Origin: Streptomyces sp. NBC_00425
GTDB taxonomy: Bacteria > Actinomycetota > Actinomycetes > Streptomycetales > Streptomycetaceae
DNA: 64,000 nucleotides
Assembly: GCF_036030735.1 (NCBI RefSeq)
Contig: NZ_CP107928.1
Coordinates: 3,596,001-3,660,000 of the forward strand
Reading direction: 5' to 3'
Positions 1 through 10,800 of this stretch are shown here, piece after piece. Numbering within the stretch: position 1 is the stretch's first letter; each line of letters opens with the position of its first letter. Under the pieces are notes generated by a model. The model saw only the letters and a program-made list of their open reading frames with translations, was not told the origin of the DNA and searched no databases. A program made the position numbers and the translations under genes.

Positions 1-2263
1 GGATGATCACGGTGGTGACGCCCGCCCGGTGCGCGGCCAGCAGCTTCTGCTTCACGCCGCCGATCGGCAGGACCCGGCCGGTGAGGGACACCTCGCCGGT
101 CATCGCCACGTCCGTGCGCACGAGCCGGCCGGACAGCAGGGACGCGAGGGCGGTCGTCATGGTGACGCCGGCGCTCGGGCCGTCCTTGGGGACCGCGCCC
201 GCCGGGAAGTGGATGTGCACGCCCCGGTCCTTCAGATCGCCCACCGGCAGCTCCAGTTCGGCCCCGTGGCTGCGCAGGAAGCTGAGCGCGATCTGCGCCG
301 ACTCCTTCATCACGTCGCCGAGCTGACCGGTCAGGGTCAGGCCCGCCGCGCCCGTCTCCGGGTCGGCCAGCGAGGCCTCGACGTACAGGACGTCGCCGCC
401 CGCGCCGGTGACCGCGAGACCTGTCGCGACACCGGGCACGGCGGTCCGGCGCTCGGCCGGGTCCTGGGCGGACTCGGGCACGTGGTGCGGCCGGCCGATC
501 AGAGCGCGCAGGTCCTCGCTTCCGATGGTGAACGGCAGCTTCCGTTCGCCCAGTTCGTGCTGGGCCGCGACCTTGCGCAGCAGCCGCGCGACGGTCCGCT
601 CCAGGGTGCGCACGCCCGCCTCGCGGGTGTACTCGCCGGTGAGCCTGCGCAGCGCGCTCTCCTCGAGGGTGACCTCGTCCGCCGCGAGGCCCGCGCGCTC
701 CAGCTGGCGCGGGAGCAGGTGGTCGCGGGCGATGACGATCTTCTCGTCCTCGGTGTAGCCGTCGAGGCGGACCAGCTCCATGCGGTCGAGCAGGGCCTCC
801 GGGATGGCTTCGAGCACGTTGGCGGTGGCCAGGAACACCACGTCCGACAGGTCGAGCTCGACCTCCAGGTAGTGGTCGCGGAACGTGTGGTTCTGCGCCG
901 GGTCGAGCACTTCGAGGAGGGCCGCCGCCGGGTCGCCCCGGAAATCGGAGCCCACCTTGTCGATCTCGTCGAGGAGCACCACCGGGTTCATCGACCCGGC
1001 CTCCTTGATCGCCCGCACGATCCGGCCGGGCAGCGCGCCGACGTACGTACGCCGGTGGCCACGGATCTCGGCCTCGTCGCGGACGCCGCCGAGGGCGACG
1101 CGGACGAACTTGCGGCCCATGGCGTGCGCGACGGACTCGCCGAGGCTGGTCTTGCCGACGCCGGGCGGGCCCACGAGGGCCAGGACCGCGCCGCCGCGCC
1201 GGCCGCCGACCACGCCCAGACCGCGCTCGCCGCGGCGCTTGCGCACGGCCAGGTACTCGGTGATGCGCTCCTTCACGTCCTCAAGGCCCGCGTGCTCGGC
1301 GTCGAGGACGGACCTGGCGCCCCGGATGTCGTAGCGGTCCTCGGTGCGCTCGTTCCACGGAAGTTCGAGGACGGTGTCCAGCCAGGTGCGGATCCAGGAA
1401 CCCTCGGGCGACTGGTCGCTGGAGCGTTCCAGCTTGTCGACCTCCTTGAGGGCGGCCTCGCGGACCTTCTCGGGCAGGTCGGCGGCCTCGACGCGGGCGC
1501 GGTAGTCGTCGGACTCCTCGCCCTCCTGTTCGCCGTTCAGCTCGCGCAGTTCCTTGCGGACGGCTTCGAGCTGGCGGCGCAGCAGGAACTCGCGCTGCTG
1601 CTTGTCGACGCCTTCCTGGACGTCCTTGGCGATCGTCTCGGCGACGTCCTGTTCGGCGAGGTGGTCGCGCAGCTGCTGGGTGGCGAGCTTCAGGCGGGCC
1701 ACCGGGTCGGCGGTCTCCAGGAGCGCCACCTTCTGTTCGGTGGTCAGGAACGGCGAGTAGCCGGAGTTGTCGGCGAGCGCGGAGACGTCGTCGATGGCCT
1801 GGACGCGGTCGACGACCTGCCAGGCGGCGCGCTTGCGCAGCCAGGCGGTGGCGAGCGCCTTGTACTCCTTGACGAGTTCGGCGACGTGACCGGGCAGCGG
1901 CTCGGGGACGGTCTGGTCGACCTTCGTCCCCTCGACCCACAGCGCCGCGCCGGGCCCGGTCGTGCCGGCGCCGATCTTCACGCGGCCGCGGCCGCGGATC
2001 AGCGCGCCCGGGTCGCCGTCGGCCAGCCGGCCGACCTGTTCGACGGTGCCGAGCACACCGGTGCTCGCGTACGTGCCGTCGACACGCGGCACGAGGAGTA
2101 CCTGAGGCTTGCCCGGTGTTGAACGGGCGGCGGCCTGCGCGGCCTCCACCGCAGCGCGTACGTCGGCGTCGTTGAGGTCCAGCGGAACCACCATGCCGGG
2201 GAGCACGACCTCGTCATCAAGAGGCAGCACGGGCAGAGTGAGCGGAGCGGACGTCGATGCCAT
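1..2263 (-). CDS. lon: ATP-dependent protease Lon (C-terminus cut off by window edge)
   Basis: Cytosolic AAA+ serine protease that degrades misfolded and regulatory proteins. The ATG at 2263 opens with [20 protein letters not shown], a typical Lon N-terminal substrate domain start. The Walker A motif GPPGVGKT has its Lys near residue 371, followed by the LLDEIDKVG Walker B. The protease domain shows [10 protein letters not shown] with catalytic Ser near 697 and GGVKQK with the catalytic Lys near 740. About 754 codons lie in the window; Streptomyces Lon is about 800 residues, so roughly the last 50 are missing. It is monocistronic as far as can be seen. An HspR-type inverted repeat 22 bp upstream of the start suggests heat-shock repression, as known for lon in S. 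coelicolor. Confidence 0.97.
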   Translation of the reverse strand, partial: MASTSAPLTLPVLPLDDEVVLPGMVVPLDLNDADVRAAVEAAQAAARSTPGKPQVLLVPRVDGTYASTGVLGTVEQVGRLADGDPGALIRGRGRVKIGAGTTGPGAALWVEGTKVDQTVPEPLPGHVAELVKEYKALATAWLRKRAAWQVVDRVQAIDDVSALADNSGYSPFLTTEQKVALLETADPVARLKLATQQLRDHLAEQDVAETIAKDVQEGVDKQQREFLLRRQLEAVRKELRELNGEQEGEESDDYRARVEAADLPEKVREAALKEVDKLERSSDQSPEGSWIRTWLDTVLELPWNERTEDRYDIRGARSVLDAEHAGLEDVKERITEYLAVRKRRGERGLGVVGGRRGGAVLALVGPPGVGKTSLGESVAHAMGRKFVRVALGGVRDEAEIRGHRRTYVGALPGRIVRAIKEAGSMNPVVLLDEIDKVGSDFRGDPAAALLEVLDPAQNHTFRDHYLEVELDLSDVVFLATANVLEAIPEALLDRMELVRLDGYTEDEKIVIARDHLLPRQLERAGLAADEVTLEESALRRLTGEYTREAGVRTLERTVARLLRKVAAQHELGERKLPFTIGSEDLRALIGRPHHVPESAQDPAERRTAVPGVATGLAVTGAGGDVLYVEASLADPETGAAGLTLTGQLGDVMKESAQIALSFLRSHGAELELPVGDLKDRGVHIHFPAGAVPKDGPSAGVTMTTALASLLSGRLVRTDVAMTGEVSLTGRVLPIGGVKQKLLAAHRAGVTTVII

Positions 2264-2608
2264 GATCTCCCCTTCGGCAGTCAAGTTGAGCTATGCCGAC
2301 TCAATGCACCTGAGCCCCTGAATGTTCCCCGCGGACCGTTCCGTTCGCTGTGGGCGATCATCACCGCTCCGGCAGGGGGTGCCGGACGACGGGAGGGCGG
2401 GCACTGTACGAGCCTGCGGCGCAGGGCGCGAGTCGTCGCCGGCGAGCGCGGAGTTCACGGGGGACGCACAGGGGCGACCTCCGCCGGCCGAGGGGGCGCA
2501 CCCCGCACCGCCGCACGACGGGCCACGCCCCCCGCGCCCCCTGCCCGTACCCCGCCCACTTCCGGCATTCACCCCGAAGCGGCGCTGCGCCCCGACCACA
2601 ATGCGCTT
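2264..2608. other. Intergenic region between divergent lon and DUF5954 gene
   Basis: 345 bp holding the lon promoter side with its HAIR-like element at 2285-2305, and the upstream region of the plus-strand gene that starts at 2609. The rest is GC-rich and shows no open reading frame with a convincing ribosome binding site. Confidence 0.6.
2285..2305. promoter_or_regulatory. HAIR-like HspR operator upstream of lon
   Basis: GTTGAGC, 7 nt, ACTCAAT. The published HAIR consensus bound by HspR is CTTGAGT-N7-ACTCAAG; only the outermost bases and one inner base differ here and the 7-nt spacing is exact. It sits 22 bp before the lon start, where HspR would block transcription. S. coelicolor lon is an HspR target (established); binding at this copy is inferred. 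Confidence 0.85.
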
Positions 2609-3628
2609 ATGACCGATGACTGGAAGCGACGTCTCGACGCCCTCCACGCGGAGCTGGTCCTCCGCGACGACCCCGTCGCCTGGGTGACGGAGGCGGACGC
2701 CGTCGAGGCATCCAGGCGCTATCCGCACATCGCGCTGCGCGGGCCCGTCTTCGGCGTCGCCGCGCTGGACCCGGCCGCCGACGGGCCGTGCTGGCGGCTG
2801 CTGAAGCCGGTGGTGGACGGCATGCCCCAGCAGGCCCGGGACGGACTGAACTCGCACCTGTGGTTCCAGGCGAAGGACGGCGCCGGCGACCCGGCCGTGC
2901 GGCGGGAGCTGCTGACCGCCGTCGCCGTGCTGGAGAGGGCTCCCGCGGACGAGGTCGAGGCACTGGGGGTGCGCTACCGGGTGGTGCGCGGCGACGAGTT
3001 CGCCCGGACCGGCGACGACGGGCTGGAGCCGCCCCGGCCCACCGATCCGGAGGTCCCGGGCGCGTCGTGGGAGGACCCGGGAGCCGCTCCGTCGCCGGAC
3101 GTGGGCTTCGCCCTCGACCCCGGCCGGGACGAGGGGCCGATGGCGGGCGCGCTGCGGCTGGGACTGCGCGACTTCACGTACACGGGCGCCCGCTTCCCTG
3201 CCGACGTCCGCGAGGACTCCGCACGGGCGGCGCTGACCCACCCGGACGTGGTCCGGCTGCCGGTCGGCTTCTCGGTGGCGGAGCGCGAGGGCACGGACTG
3301 GACGCCGTTCGGCTCGCTGGCCGCGACCCCGCACGAGGCGCGCCGCGCGCTGTACGAGGGGATGGCCCGCGTCTGGGCGATGCTCTACCGCTTCGACGAG
3401 CGCAAGAAGGCCCTCTACGCGCGGGCCGCCGAGGCGTTCAGGGCGGCCGGCCGGGCGGACGAGGCGAGCGTGGAGGGCCGCCTGTTCCGGGTCTGCCGCG
3501 TCGAACGGATGATCCGGCTGGGCCCCGACGGTCCCGAACCGCCCCGCCCGTCCGACGTGGACGAGTACGGCCCCATGAAGCTCCATCCGACCCTGTGCGA
3601 GGACGGCACGGTCCGGTTCAACGACTGA
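2609..3628 (+). CDS. DUF5954 family protein
   Basis: 339-residue soluble protein from ATG at 2609, opening MTDDWKRRLDALHAELVLRD. It resembles the actinobacterial DUF5954 family, whose function is unknown. No signal peptide, membrane segment or enzyme motif is visible. The protein is acidic and rich in Pro, Asp and Arg, with several conserved-looking Trp residues. It is divergent from lon and convergent with the rhomboid-like gene, so it is probably a single-gene unit. The family name is from memory of the N-terminal sequence. Confidence 0.75.
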   Translation: MTDDWKRRLDALHAELVLRDDPVAWVTEADAVEASRRYPHIALRGPVFGVAALDPAADGPCWRLLKPVVDGMPQQARDGLNSHLWFQAKDGAGDPAVRRELLTAVAVLERAPADEVEALGVRYRVVRGDEFARTGDDGLEPPRPTDPEVPGASWEDPGAAPSPDVGFALDPGRDEGPMAGALRLGLRDFTYTGARFPADVREDSARAALTHPDVVRLPVGFSVAEREGTDWTPFGSLAATPHEARRALYEGMARVWAMLYRFDERKKALYARAAEAFRAAGRADEASVEGRLFRVCRVERMIRLGPDGPEPPRPSDVDEYGPMKLHPTLCEDGTVRFND

Positions 3629-3816
3629 GGCCCGCACGACTCCGACGACTGAGGCCCGCCCGACCGGAACTTGTCCGACCTCCAGGGCCCCCGCCCCTCG
3701 ATGCGTCCGACCCCGAACGGGTGCGGCCCCGCACGGGTCCGGCCCCGGACGTGTCCGACCGCACGGGTCCGGCCGGGACCCGCCCGCTCGACTCCCGGCG
3801 TCGCTGCCCGCGACGC

Positions 3817-4662
3817 TCACGCCGCGGGCAGCGACGCCGCCTGCCGAGGACGGGACGACCGGCCCGTCAGGTCCCAGCGCCGGACCCACGGCCAGAGGGC
3901 GACGCCTATCGCCAGCGCGATCACATGGCCCCAGTTGGTCAGCGGGTCGGTGTAGGCGATCAGGTCCTGCAGCAGCATCCCGCCGAACGCGACGAGCAGG
4001 AGCGCGCGCAGCCACGGCCCGAGCAGTCCGGCCAGCGCGCCGACGCTCGCGGCGACGCCGAAGCTGATGCCGTAGTCGAGGCGGTGGAGCGAGCTGTCGG
4101 GCAGCCGGCCCACCAGCACGGCCAGACCCACCGGGACCTCGGTCGCGAGGGTGGCCAGCACATGCCCGAGCAGGAAGACCACCGCCGTGCGGGCCCCGCC
4201 GATCCGCCGCTCCAGCGCGGTGAGGACGACCACGAATCCGAGGGTGAAGGGCGAGGCGAAACCGCCCGCCACCCACAGCGCGCTGGCCACCAGGACCAGC
4301 CCCGGCGTCTGCAGCAGGTGCGTCACATCGGTGCTGGAGCCCTGGTACAGGGCGTACACCAGGGCGGGGTCGGCGTGCGCGGCGACATACGAGGTGACGG
4401 CGAGGACGGCCGCGTAGGCGAGGGTGAAGGGTACGGGGACCCGCACGCGCGATCCTGCCCGGCGCCGGGGACGCGGGGCGGTGCTCGTCCGCACGGGCGG
4501 CTCGGCCGGACCTGCTGCGCACTGTGCGCCGGGCCGTTCGACGGGCGCCGGGAGGGGCCGCGCGCCACGCTGGCCGGGGATGCCGTCCAGCAGACCGGCG
4601 GCGTCGGGCAGTTCCGCGACGCCGGGCAGGGGCGGGCTCGTGGGTGAGGTCGTGCGCTCCAC
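3817..4662 (-). CDS. Rhomboid-like integral membrane protein
   Basis: 281 residues from GTG at 4662, chosen because an AAGGAG ribosome binding site lies 8 nt upstream; a longer reading frame to 4707 has no such site. The first 70 residues are Pro/Arg-rich and cytosolic. At least five hydrophobic segments follow. DYGISFG places Ser200 in a G-x-S-x-G arrangement inside a membrane helix and NWGHVIALAIG places His246 in the last helix, the pairing used by rhomboid intramembrane serine proteases. Activity is inferred; the protein could also be a non-catalytic rhomboid relative. No linked substrate gene is evident. Confidence 0.75.
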   Translation of the reverse strand: MERTTSPTSPPLPGVAELPDAAGLLDGIPGQRGARPLPAPVERPGAQCAAGPAEPPVRTSTAPRPRRRAGSRVRVPVPFTLAYAAVLAVTSYVAAHADPALVYALYQGSSTDVTHLLQTPGLVLVASALWVAGGFASPFTLGFVVVLTALERRIGGARTAVVFLLGHVLATLATEVPVGLAVLVGRLPDSSLHRLDYGISFGVAASVGALAGLLGPWLRALLLVAFGGMLLQDLIAYTDPLTNWGHVIALAIGVALWPWVRRWDLTGRSSRPRQAASLPAA

Positions 4663-4879
4663 CTGAGGCGCTCCTTCCGTTTCACCCCCACCCTTCGCGC
4701 CCCGCACGCCCCCTGTCTGTGATCCGCGCCACGCCTGGGCGGATTCACAGAAACCTCTGAGACTCCTCTCGGGCGATTCTCATACGACCCGAACCCGGCT
4801 CGAACGTCCGTACGTCAACTGCGCCCGCCGCACCCGGATTTCCCTCGCCCGGCCCCCGGCGGACTGCCAGGATGGACAC

Positions 4880-5566
4880 ATGCTTCTCCCGTACGACATG
4901 CCCGACGCCCCGGAAGTGCTGGACCGTCGCGAGGGCCCCTACGGCGAGGTGGTCCTGCGTCGGCACGGAAAGCTGCTCCAGATCATCGCCAACGGCTGCT
5001 TCCTGATGGACACCTCCGACGGCCGCTCGGAGCGCCTGCTGGTGGCGGCCGCGCGTGCGGCGCTCGACGACCGCGCGAACCCCCGTCTGCTGATCGGCGG
5101 CCTGGGCGTGGGCTTCTCGCTCGCCCACGCGGCCGCCGACCCGCACTGGGGCGAGGTCACGGTCGTGGAGCGCGAGCGGGCCGTGATCGACTGGCATCTC
5201 GACGGCCCGCTGGCCGCGCTGTCCGGGCCGGCGATCGCCGACCCCAGGTCGAGGATCGTGGCAGCGGATCTGCTCGACTACGTCCATGAGACTCACGACA
5301 CATTCGACGCGGTATGCCTCGACATCGACAACGGGCCCGACTGGACCGTCACCGAGGGCAACGAAAGCCTGTACTCCCCCGGTGGACTCGCGGACTGCGC
5401 ACGAGTGTTGAGACCGGGCGGCGTACTGGCCGTTTGGTCTGCCCGGCCCTCTCCGGAATTCGAGGGAACCTTGCGGAATGCCGGGTTCCGGCAGGTGCGT
5501 ACCGAAGAGATCCCCGTTGCCCGAGGAGTGCCGGACGTCGTGCATCTCGCCGTCCGGCCTGGATAG
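4880..5566 (+). CDS. Spermidine synthase-like SAM-fold protein
   Basis: 228 residues with a Rossmann methyltransferase fold of the spermidine synthase/spermine synthase superfamily. The glycine-rich nucleotide-binding motif is LLIGGLGVGFSLAHAA near residues 75-90; an acidic residue at the end of the next strand lies in VTVVERERAV; and DAVCLDIDNGPDW is at the position of the synthase active-site loop. In bacteria this family is often annotated as spermidine synthase without evidence of polyamine synthesis, and no S-adenosylmethionine decarboxylase gene is nearby, so the substrate is unknown. An inverted repeat 35 bp downstream of the stop probably ends the transcript. Confidence 0.82.
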   Translation: MLLPYDMPDAPEVLDRREGPYGEVVLRRHGKLLQIIANGCFLMDTSDGRSERLLVAAARAALDDRANPRLLIGGLGVGFSLAHAAADPHWGEVTVVERERAVIDWHLDGPLAALSGPAIADPRSRIVAADLLDYVHETHDTFDAVCLDIDNGPDWTVTEGNESLYSPGGLADCARVLRPGGVLAVWSARPSPEFEGTLRNAGFRQVRTEEIPVARGVPDVVHLAVRPG

Positions 5567-5600
5567 CAAAGCCGTGGTGACTCCCCGTACGCTGCACCCC

Positions 5601-5623
5601 TGACGCCGATCATTTAGGCGTCA
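5601..5623. terminator. Inverted repeat between methyltransferase and response regulator genes
   Basis: TGACGCC and GGCGTCA separated by 9 nt: a perfect 7-bp stem located 35 bp after one stop and 66 bp before the next start. It could be a weak terminator for the upstream gene or an operator for the two-component operon; there is no U-tract. Confidence 0.45.
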
Positions 5624-5688
5624 ACCGCAGTCATGCGCAGACATGGGATCACCCCACTGGTTCCGGAAAGCACACTCAGGGGCGGGCG

Positions 5689-6429
5689 ATGGAGCAGACA
5701 CACACCGCACACAACAGCACGGCGACCGCCACACCGGGCGCGCAGCGGCGCGTCCTGGTGGTCGAGGACGATCCGACGATCGTCGACGCCATCGCGGCCC
5801 GCCTGCGCGCCGAGGGATTCCTCGTGCAAACGGCGGGCGACGGCCCTGCGGCCGTCGACACGGCAGAGGCCTGGCAGCCCGACCTGCTGATCCTCGACAT
5901 CATGCTGCCCGGCTTCGACGGCCTGGAGGTCTGCCGTCGCGTGCAGGCCGCCCGCCCGGTGCCGGTGATGATGCTCACCGCGCGCGACGACGAGACCGAC
6001 ATGCTGGTCGGGCTCGGCGTGGGCGCCGACGACTACATGACCAAGCCGTTCTCCATGCGGGAGCTCGCGGCACGCGTGCACGTGCTGCTGCGCCGGGTGG
6101 AGCGGGCCGCGATCGCCGCGACCACGCCGCGCAGCGGGATCCTGCGGCTCGGCGAGCTGGAGATCGACCACGCGCAGCGCAGGGTGCGGGTGCGCTCGGA
6201 GGACGTGCACCTCACGCCCACCGAGTTCGACCTGCTGGTCTGCCTGGCGAACACCCCGCGCGCGGTGCTCTCCCGCGAGCAGCTCCTCGCCGAGGTCTGG
6301 GACTGGGCGGACGCCTCCGGCACCCGCACGGTCGACAGCCACATCAAGGCGCTGCGCCGGAAGATCGGCGCCGAGCGGATCCGCACGGTGCACGGCGTGG
6401 GCTACGCGCTGGAGACCCCGACGCCATGA
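5689..6429 (+). CDS. OmpR-family response regulator
   Basis: 246-residue DNA-binding regulator. The receiver domain has acidic residues Asp27-Asp28 (VVEDDPT), phosphoacceptor Asp70 (LLILDIMLPG) and Lys119 (TKPFS). A winged-helix output domain fills residues 145-240 (LTPTEFDLLVCLANTP and TVDSHIKALRRKIG are typical). Its stop overlaps the start of the histidine kinase gene (ATGA), so the two are co-translated and form one signalling pair. The sequence does not reveal the stimulus or regulon. Confidence 0.95.
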   Translation: MEQTHTAHNSTATATPGAQRRVLVVEDDPTIVDAIAARLRAEGFLVQTAGDGPAAVDTAEAWQPDLLILDIMLPGFDGLEVCRRVQAARPVPVMMLTARDDETDMLVGLGVGADDYMTKPFSMRELAARVHVLLRRVERAAIAATTPRSGILRLGELEIDHAQRRVRVRSEDVHLTPTEFDLLVCLANTPRAVLSREQLLAEVWDWADASGTRTVDSHIKALRRKIGAERIRTVHGVGYALETPTP

Positions 6430-7541
6430 GTCCCGGGCCGGACGGACCCAGAAGCCCCGCTCCCGGAACCGGGGAGCCCTGGGGCCGTCTGCGCCCGTTC
6501 TCGATCAAGACCAAGCTGGGCGCGCTGGTCGTCATCTCGGTGCTGATCACCACCGGTCTGTCGATGATCGCGGTGCACACCAAGACGGAGCTCCGCTTCA
6601 TCACGGTCTTCTCGATGGTCGCGACGCTGCTCATCACGCAGTTCGTGGCGCATTCGCTGACCGCGCCGCTGGACGAGATGAACACCGTGGCCCGCTCCAT
6701 CTCGCACGGTGACTACACCCGCCGGGTGAGCGAGAACCGCCGCGACGAGCTGGGCGACCTCGCCCAGACGATCAACGTCATGGCGGACGAGCTGGAGGCG
6801 CAGGACCGGCAGCGCAAGGAGCTGGTGGCCAACGTCTCGCACGAGCTGCGCACGCCCATCGCCGGTCTGCGCGCCGTCCTGGAGAACGTCGTCGACGGCA
6901 TCGCCGAGGCGGACACCGAGACGATGCGCACCGCGCTGAAGCAGACGGAGCGGCTCGGCCGACTCGTGGAGACCCTGCTGGACCTGTCGCGCCTCGACAA
7001 CGGCGTCGTCCCGCTGCGCAGGCGGCGCTTCGAGGTGTGGCCGTACCTGTCGGGCGTGCTGAAGGAGGCCAACATGGTCGCCTCGGCGCGCGCCACGATG
7101 GGCTCGGGCGGCAGCCACACCCGCACGGACGTCCATCTGCACCTGGACGTGTGCCCGCCGGAGCTGACCGCGCACGCGGACCCGGAGCGCATCCACCAGG
7201 TCGTCGCCAACCTGATCGACAACGCCGTCAAGCACAGCCCGCCGCACGGACGGGTGACGGTGAAGGCGCGGCGCGGGCCGCTGCCGGAGTCGCTGGAGAT
7301 CGAGGTCCTGGACGAGGGGCCCGGCATTCCGCGCTCGGAGTGGCGACGCGTGTTCGAGCGGTTCAACCGGGGCGCCGTGCGCCGGCCGCACGGTCCGGGC
7401 AGCGACGGCGGCACGGGGCTCGGGCTGGCGATCGCCCGCTGGGCGGTCGATCTCCACGGAGGCCGGATCGGAGTGGCCGAATCCGAGCGAGGCTGTCGGA
7501 TTCTTGTCACTCTTCCGGGAGAGTCCTCCATCCCAAGTTGA
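6426..7541 (+). CDS. Sensor histidine kinase, partner of the preceding regulator
   Basis: 371-residue membrane kinase. Two hydrophobic segments at about residues 33-50 and 58-75 are separated by only a few residues, so there is almost no extracytoplasmic sensor loop; it may sense the membrane itself or a partner protein. A HAMP-like linker (LTAPLDEMNTVARSISHGDY) leads to the DHp helix with phospho-His139 in NVSHELRTP. N, G1 and G2 boxes (NLIDNAVKHS, DEGPGIP, GTGLGLAI) complete an intact ATPase domain. Co-translated with the OmpR regulator. Confidence 0.95.
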   Translation: MSPGPDGPRSPAPGTGEPWGRLRPFSIKTKLGALVVISVLITTGLSMIAVHTKTELRFITVFSMVATLLITQFVAHSLTAPLDEMNTVARSISHGDYTRRVSENRRDELGDLAQTINVMADELEAQDRQRKELVANVSHELRTPIAGLRAVLENVVDGIAEADTETMRTALKQTERLGRLVETLLDLSRLDNGVVPLRRRRFEVWPYLSGVLKEANMVASARATMGSGGSHTRTDVHLHLDVCPPELTAHADPERIHQVVANLIDNAVKHSPPHGRVTVKARRGPLPESLEIEVLDEGPGIPRSEWRRVFERFNRGAVRRPHGPGSDGGTGLGLAIARWAVDLHGGRIGVAESERGCRILVTLPGESSIPS

Positions 7542-7843
7542 CGTAAAGTTCGAAGCGGAGCCGCAAGATCCACCGGTGTTCGCCCAGTCGGACACGTGTG
7601 ATCAGGCAGAGCGCCGCCGCAGGTCGGCGAAGGGTCCGCACGCCCGTCGTGCGTGACGGACATCAACACACCCTTTTGACGCGCAACCGCGCTTGTTTCC
7701 CGCCATTTCCACCCCCGAAACTCACCTTCCGATGTGACTTACGCGACGATGGACGGGCCCGGCCTGACTCTCCCCCTCCGGGGGGCGTAGCCTTTATTCC
7801 CGCTGTCCATCACCTTGTGAAGCGGAAGAGGGCGGTTGCCGCC
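7542..7843. other. Intergenic leader region upstream of odhA
   Basis: 302 bp between the kinase stop and the odhA GTG. It presumably carries the odhA promoter and leader. I see no confident -35/-10 pair, terminator or conserved RNA element. An upstream in-frame GTG at 7817 is a possible alternative odhA start. Confidence 0.4.
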
Positions 7844-10800
7844 GTGTCGCCACAGTCCCCCAGTAACGCATCGAGCATCTCGACCGACGCAGACCAAGCG
7901 GGCAAGAACCCCGCTGCCGCGTTCGGACCGAACGAGTGGCTCGTCGACGAGATCTATCAGCAGTACCTCCAGGACCCGAATTCGGTAGACCGCGCCTGGT
8001 GGGACTTCTTCGCCGACTACAAGCCAGGGGCCGCTGCCCCCTCGGCTACGGCGGGTACTGCGGCCGCGGGGGCCGCAGCGACCACCACCGCGCCCCCCGC
8101 GCCCGCCGCCCCGGCCCAGCCGGCTCCCGCTGCCGCACCGGCTCCCGCTCCTGCTCCGGCCGCCGTGCCGAAGCCCGCGGCCGCCGCTCCGGCTCCGGCG
8201 AAGGCTGCCCCGGCCCCCGCGGCCAAGCCGGCCGCCGCCGCGAAGCCCGCGCCCGCCGCCGCGGCGGCGCCCGCCTCCCCCGAGGGCCCGGAGTTCGTGA
8301 CGCTGCGCGGCCCGTCCGCCGCGGTCGCCAAGAACATGAACGCCTCGCTGGAGCTGCCCACGGCCACGTCCGTGCGCGCGGTCCCGGTGAAGCTGCTGTT
8401 CGACAACCGCATCGTCATCAACAACCACCTCAAGCGCGCCCGGGGCGGGAAGATCTCCTTCACGCACCTGATCGGCTTCGCGATGGTGCAGGCCATCAAG
8501 GCCATGCCGTCGATGAACTGGCACTACGCGGAGAAGGACGGGAAGCCCACCCTCGTCAAGCCCCCGCACGTCAACTTCGGCCTGGCCATCGACCTGGTGA
8601 AGGCCAACGGCGACCGCCAGCTCGTCGTCGCCGGCATCAAGAAGGCCGAGACGCTGAACTTCTTCGAGTTCTGGCAGGCCTACGAGGACATCGTCCGCCG
8701 CGCCCGCGACGGCAAGCTGACGATGGACGACTTCACCGGAGTCACGGTCTCCCTGACCAACCCCGGCGGCCTCGGCACCGTGCACTCCGTGCCGCGCCTG
8801 ATGCCCGGCCAGTCGGTCATCATGGGCGTCGGCTCCATGGACTACCCGGCGGAGTTCCAGGGCACCAGCCAGGACACCCTGAACAAGCTCGGCATCGCCA
8901 AGGTCATGACGCTCACGTCGACCTACGACCACCGGGTCATCCAGGGCGCGGCCTCCGGCGAGTTCCTGCGGATCGTCGCGAACTACCTGCTCGGCGAGAG
9001 CGGCTTCTACGACGAGATCTTCGAGGCGCTGCGCATCCCCTACGAGCCGGTCCGCTGGCTCAAGGACATCGACGCCAGCCACGACGACGACGTCACCAAG
9101 GCCGCCCGCGTCTTCGAGCTGATCCACTCCTACCGGGTCCGCGGCCACGTCATGGCCGACACCGACCCGCTGGAGTACCGCCAGCGCAAGCACCCCGACC
9201 TCGACATCACCGAGCACGGGCTCACCCTGTGGGACCTGGAGCGCGAGTTCGCCGTCGGCGGCTTCTCCGGCAAGTCCCTGATGAAGCTGCGCGACATCCT
9301 CGGCGTGCTGCGCGACTCGTACTGCCGCACCACCGGCGTCGAGTTCATGCACATCCAGGACCCCAAGCAGCGCCGCTGGATCCAGGACCGCATCGAGCGC
9401 CCGCACACCAAGCCGGAGCGCGAGGAGCAGCTGCGCATCCTGCGCCGGCTGAACGCGGCGGAGGCCTTCGAGACGTTCCTGCAGACGAAGTACGTCGGCC
9501 AGAAGCGCTTCTCGCTGGAGGGCGGCGAGTCCGTCATCCCGCTGCTCGACGCGGTACTGGACAGCGCGGCCGAGTCCCGTCTCGACGAGGTCGTCATCGG
9601 CATGGCCCACCGCGGCCGGCTGAACGTCCTCGCGAACATCGTCGGCAAGTCGTACGCGCAGATCTTCCGCGAGTTCGAGGGCAACCTCGACCCGAAGTCG
9701 ATGCACGGCTCCGGCGACGTGAAGTACCACCTGGGCGCCGAGGGGACCTTCACCGGCCTGGACGGCGAGCAGATCAAGGTGTCGCTGGCCGCGAACCCCT
9801 CCCACCTGGAGACGGTCGACCCGGTCATCGAGGGCATCGCCCGCGCCAAGCAGGACATCATCAACAAGGGCGGCTCGGACTTCACGGTCCTGCCGGTCGC
9901 CCTGCACGGCGACGCGGCCTTCGCGGGCCAGGGCGTGGTGGCCGAAACGCTGAACATGTCGCAGCTGCGCGGCTACCGCACCGGCGGCACGGTCCACATC
10001 GTCATCAACAACCAGGTCGGCTTCACGGCCGCCCCGGAGTCCTCGCGCTCGTCGATGTACGCCACCGACGTGGCGCGCATGATCGAGGCCCCGATCTTCC
10101 ACGTGAACGGCGACGACCCGGAGGCCGTCGTGCGCGTCGCGCGGCTCGCCTTCGAGTTCCGCCAGGCGTTCAACAAGGACGTGGTGATCGACCTCATCTG
10201 CTACCGCCGCCGCGGTCACAACGAGTCGGACAACCCGGCCTTCACCCAGCCGCTGATGTACGACCTGATCGACAAGAAGCGCTCGGTGCGCAAGCTCTAC
10301 ACCGAGTCCCTCATCGGTCGCGGCGACATCACCCTGGAAGAGGCCGAGCAGGCGCTGCAGGACTACCAGGGGCAGCTGGAGAAGGTCTTCACGGAGGTCC
10401 GCGAGGCCGTCACGGCCCAGCCGAGCGCCGGCCCGGTGTCGGACCCGCAGGCGGAGTTCCCGGTCGCCGTGAACACCGCGATCTCCGCCGAGACCGTCAA
10501 GCGGATCGCCGAGTCGCAGGTCAACATCCCCGACTACTTCCACGTCCACCCGCGTCTGCTGCCGCAGCTGCAGCGCCGGGCGTCGATGGTCGAGGACGGC
10601 ACGATCGACTGGGGCATGGGCGAGACCCTCGCGGTCGGCTCCCTCCTCCTCGAGGGCACGCCGGTCCGGCTGTCCGGCCAGGACTCCCAGCGCGGCACGT
10701 TCGGCCAGCGTCACGCGGTCCTCATCGACCGCGAGACGGGCGAGGAGCACACCCCGCTCCAGTACCTCGCCGAGGAGCAGGCGCGCTACAACGTCTACAA

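Noticed and set aside
29..2122. A 697-codon plus-strand frame opposite lon
   Set aside because: Exact antisense of an intact Lon gene; composition (His/Arg/Gly/Asp/Val) is that of a shadow frame.
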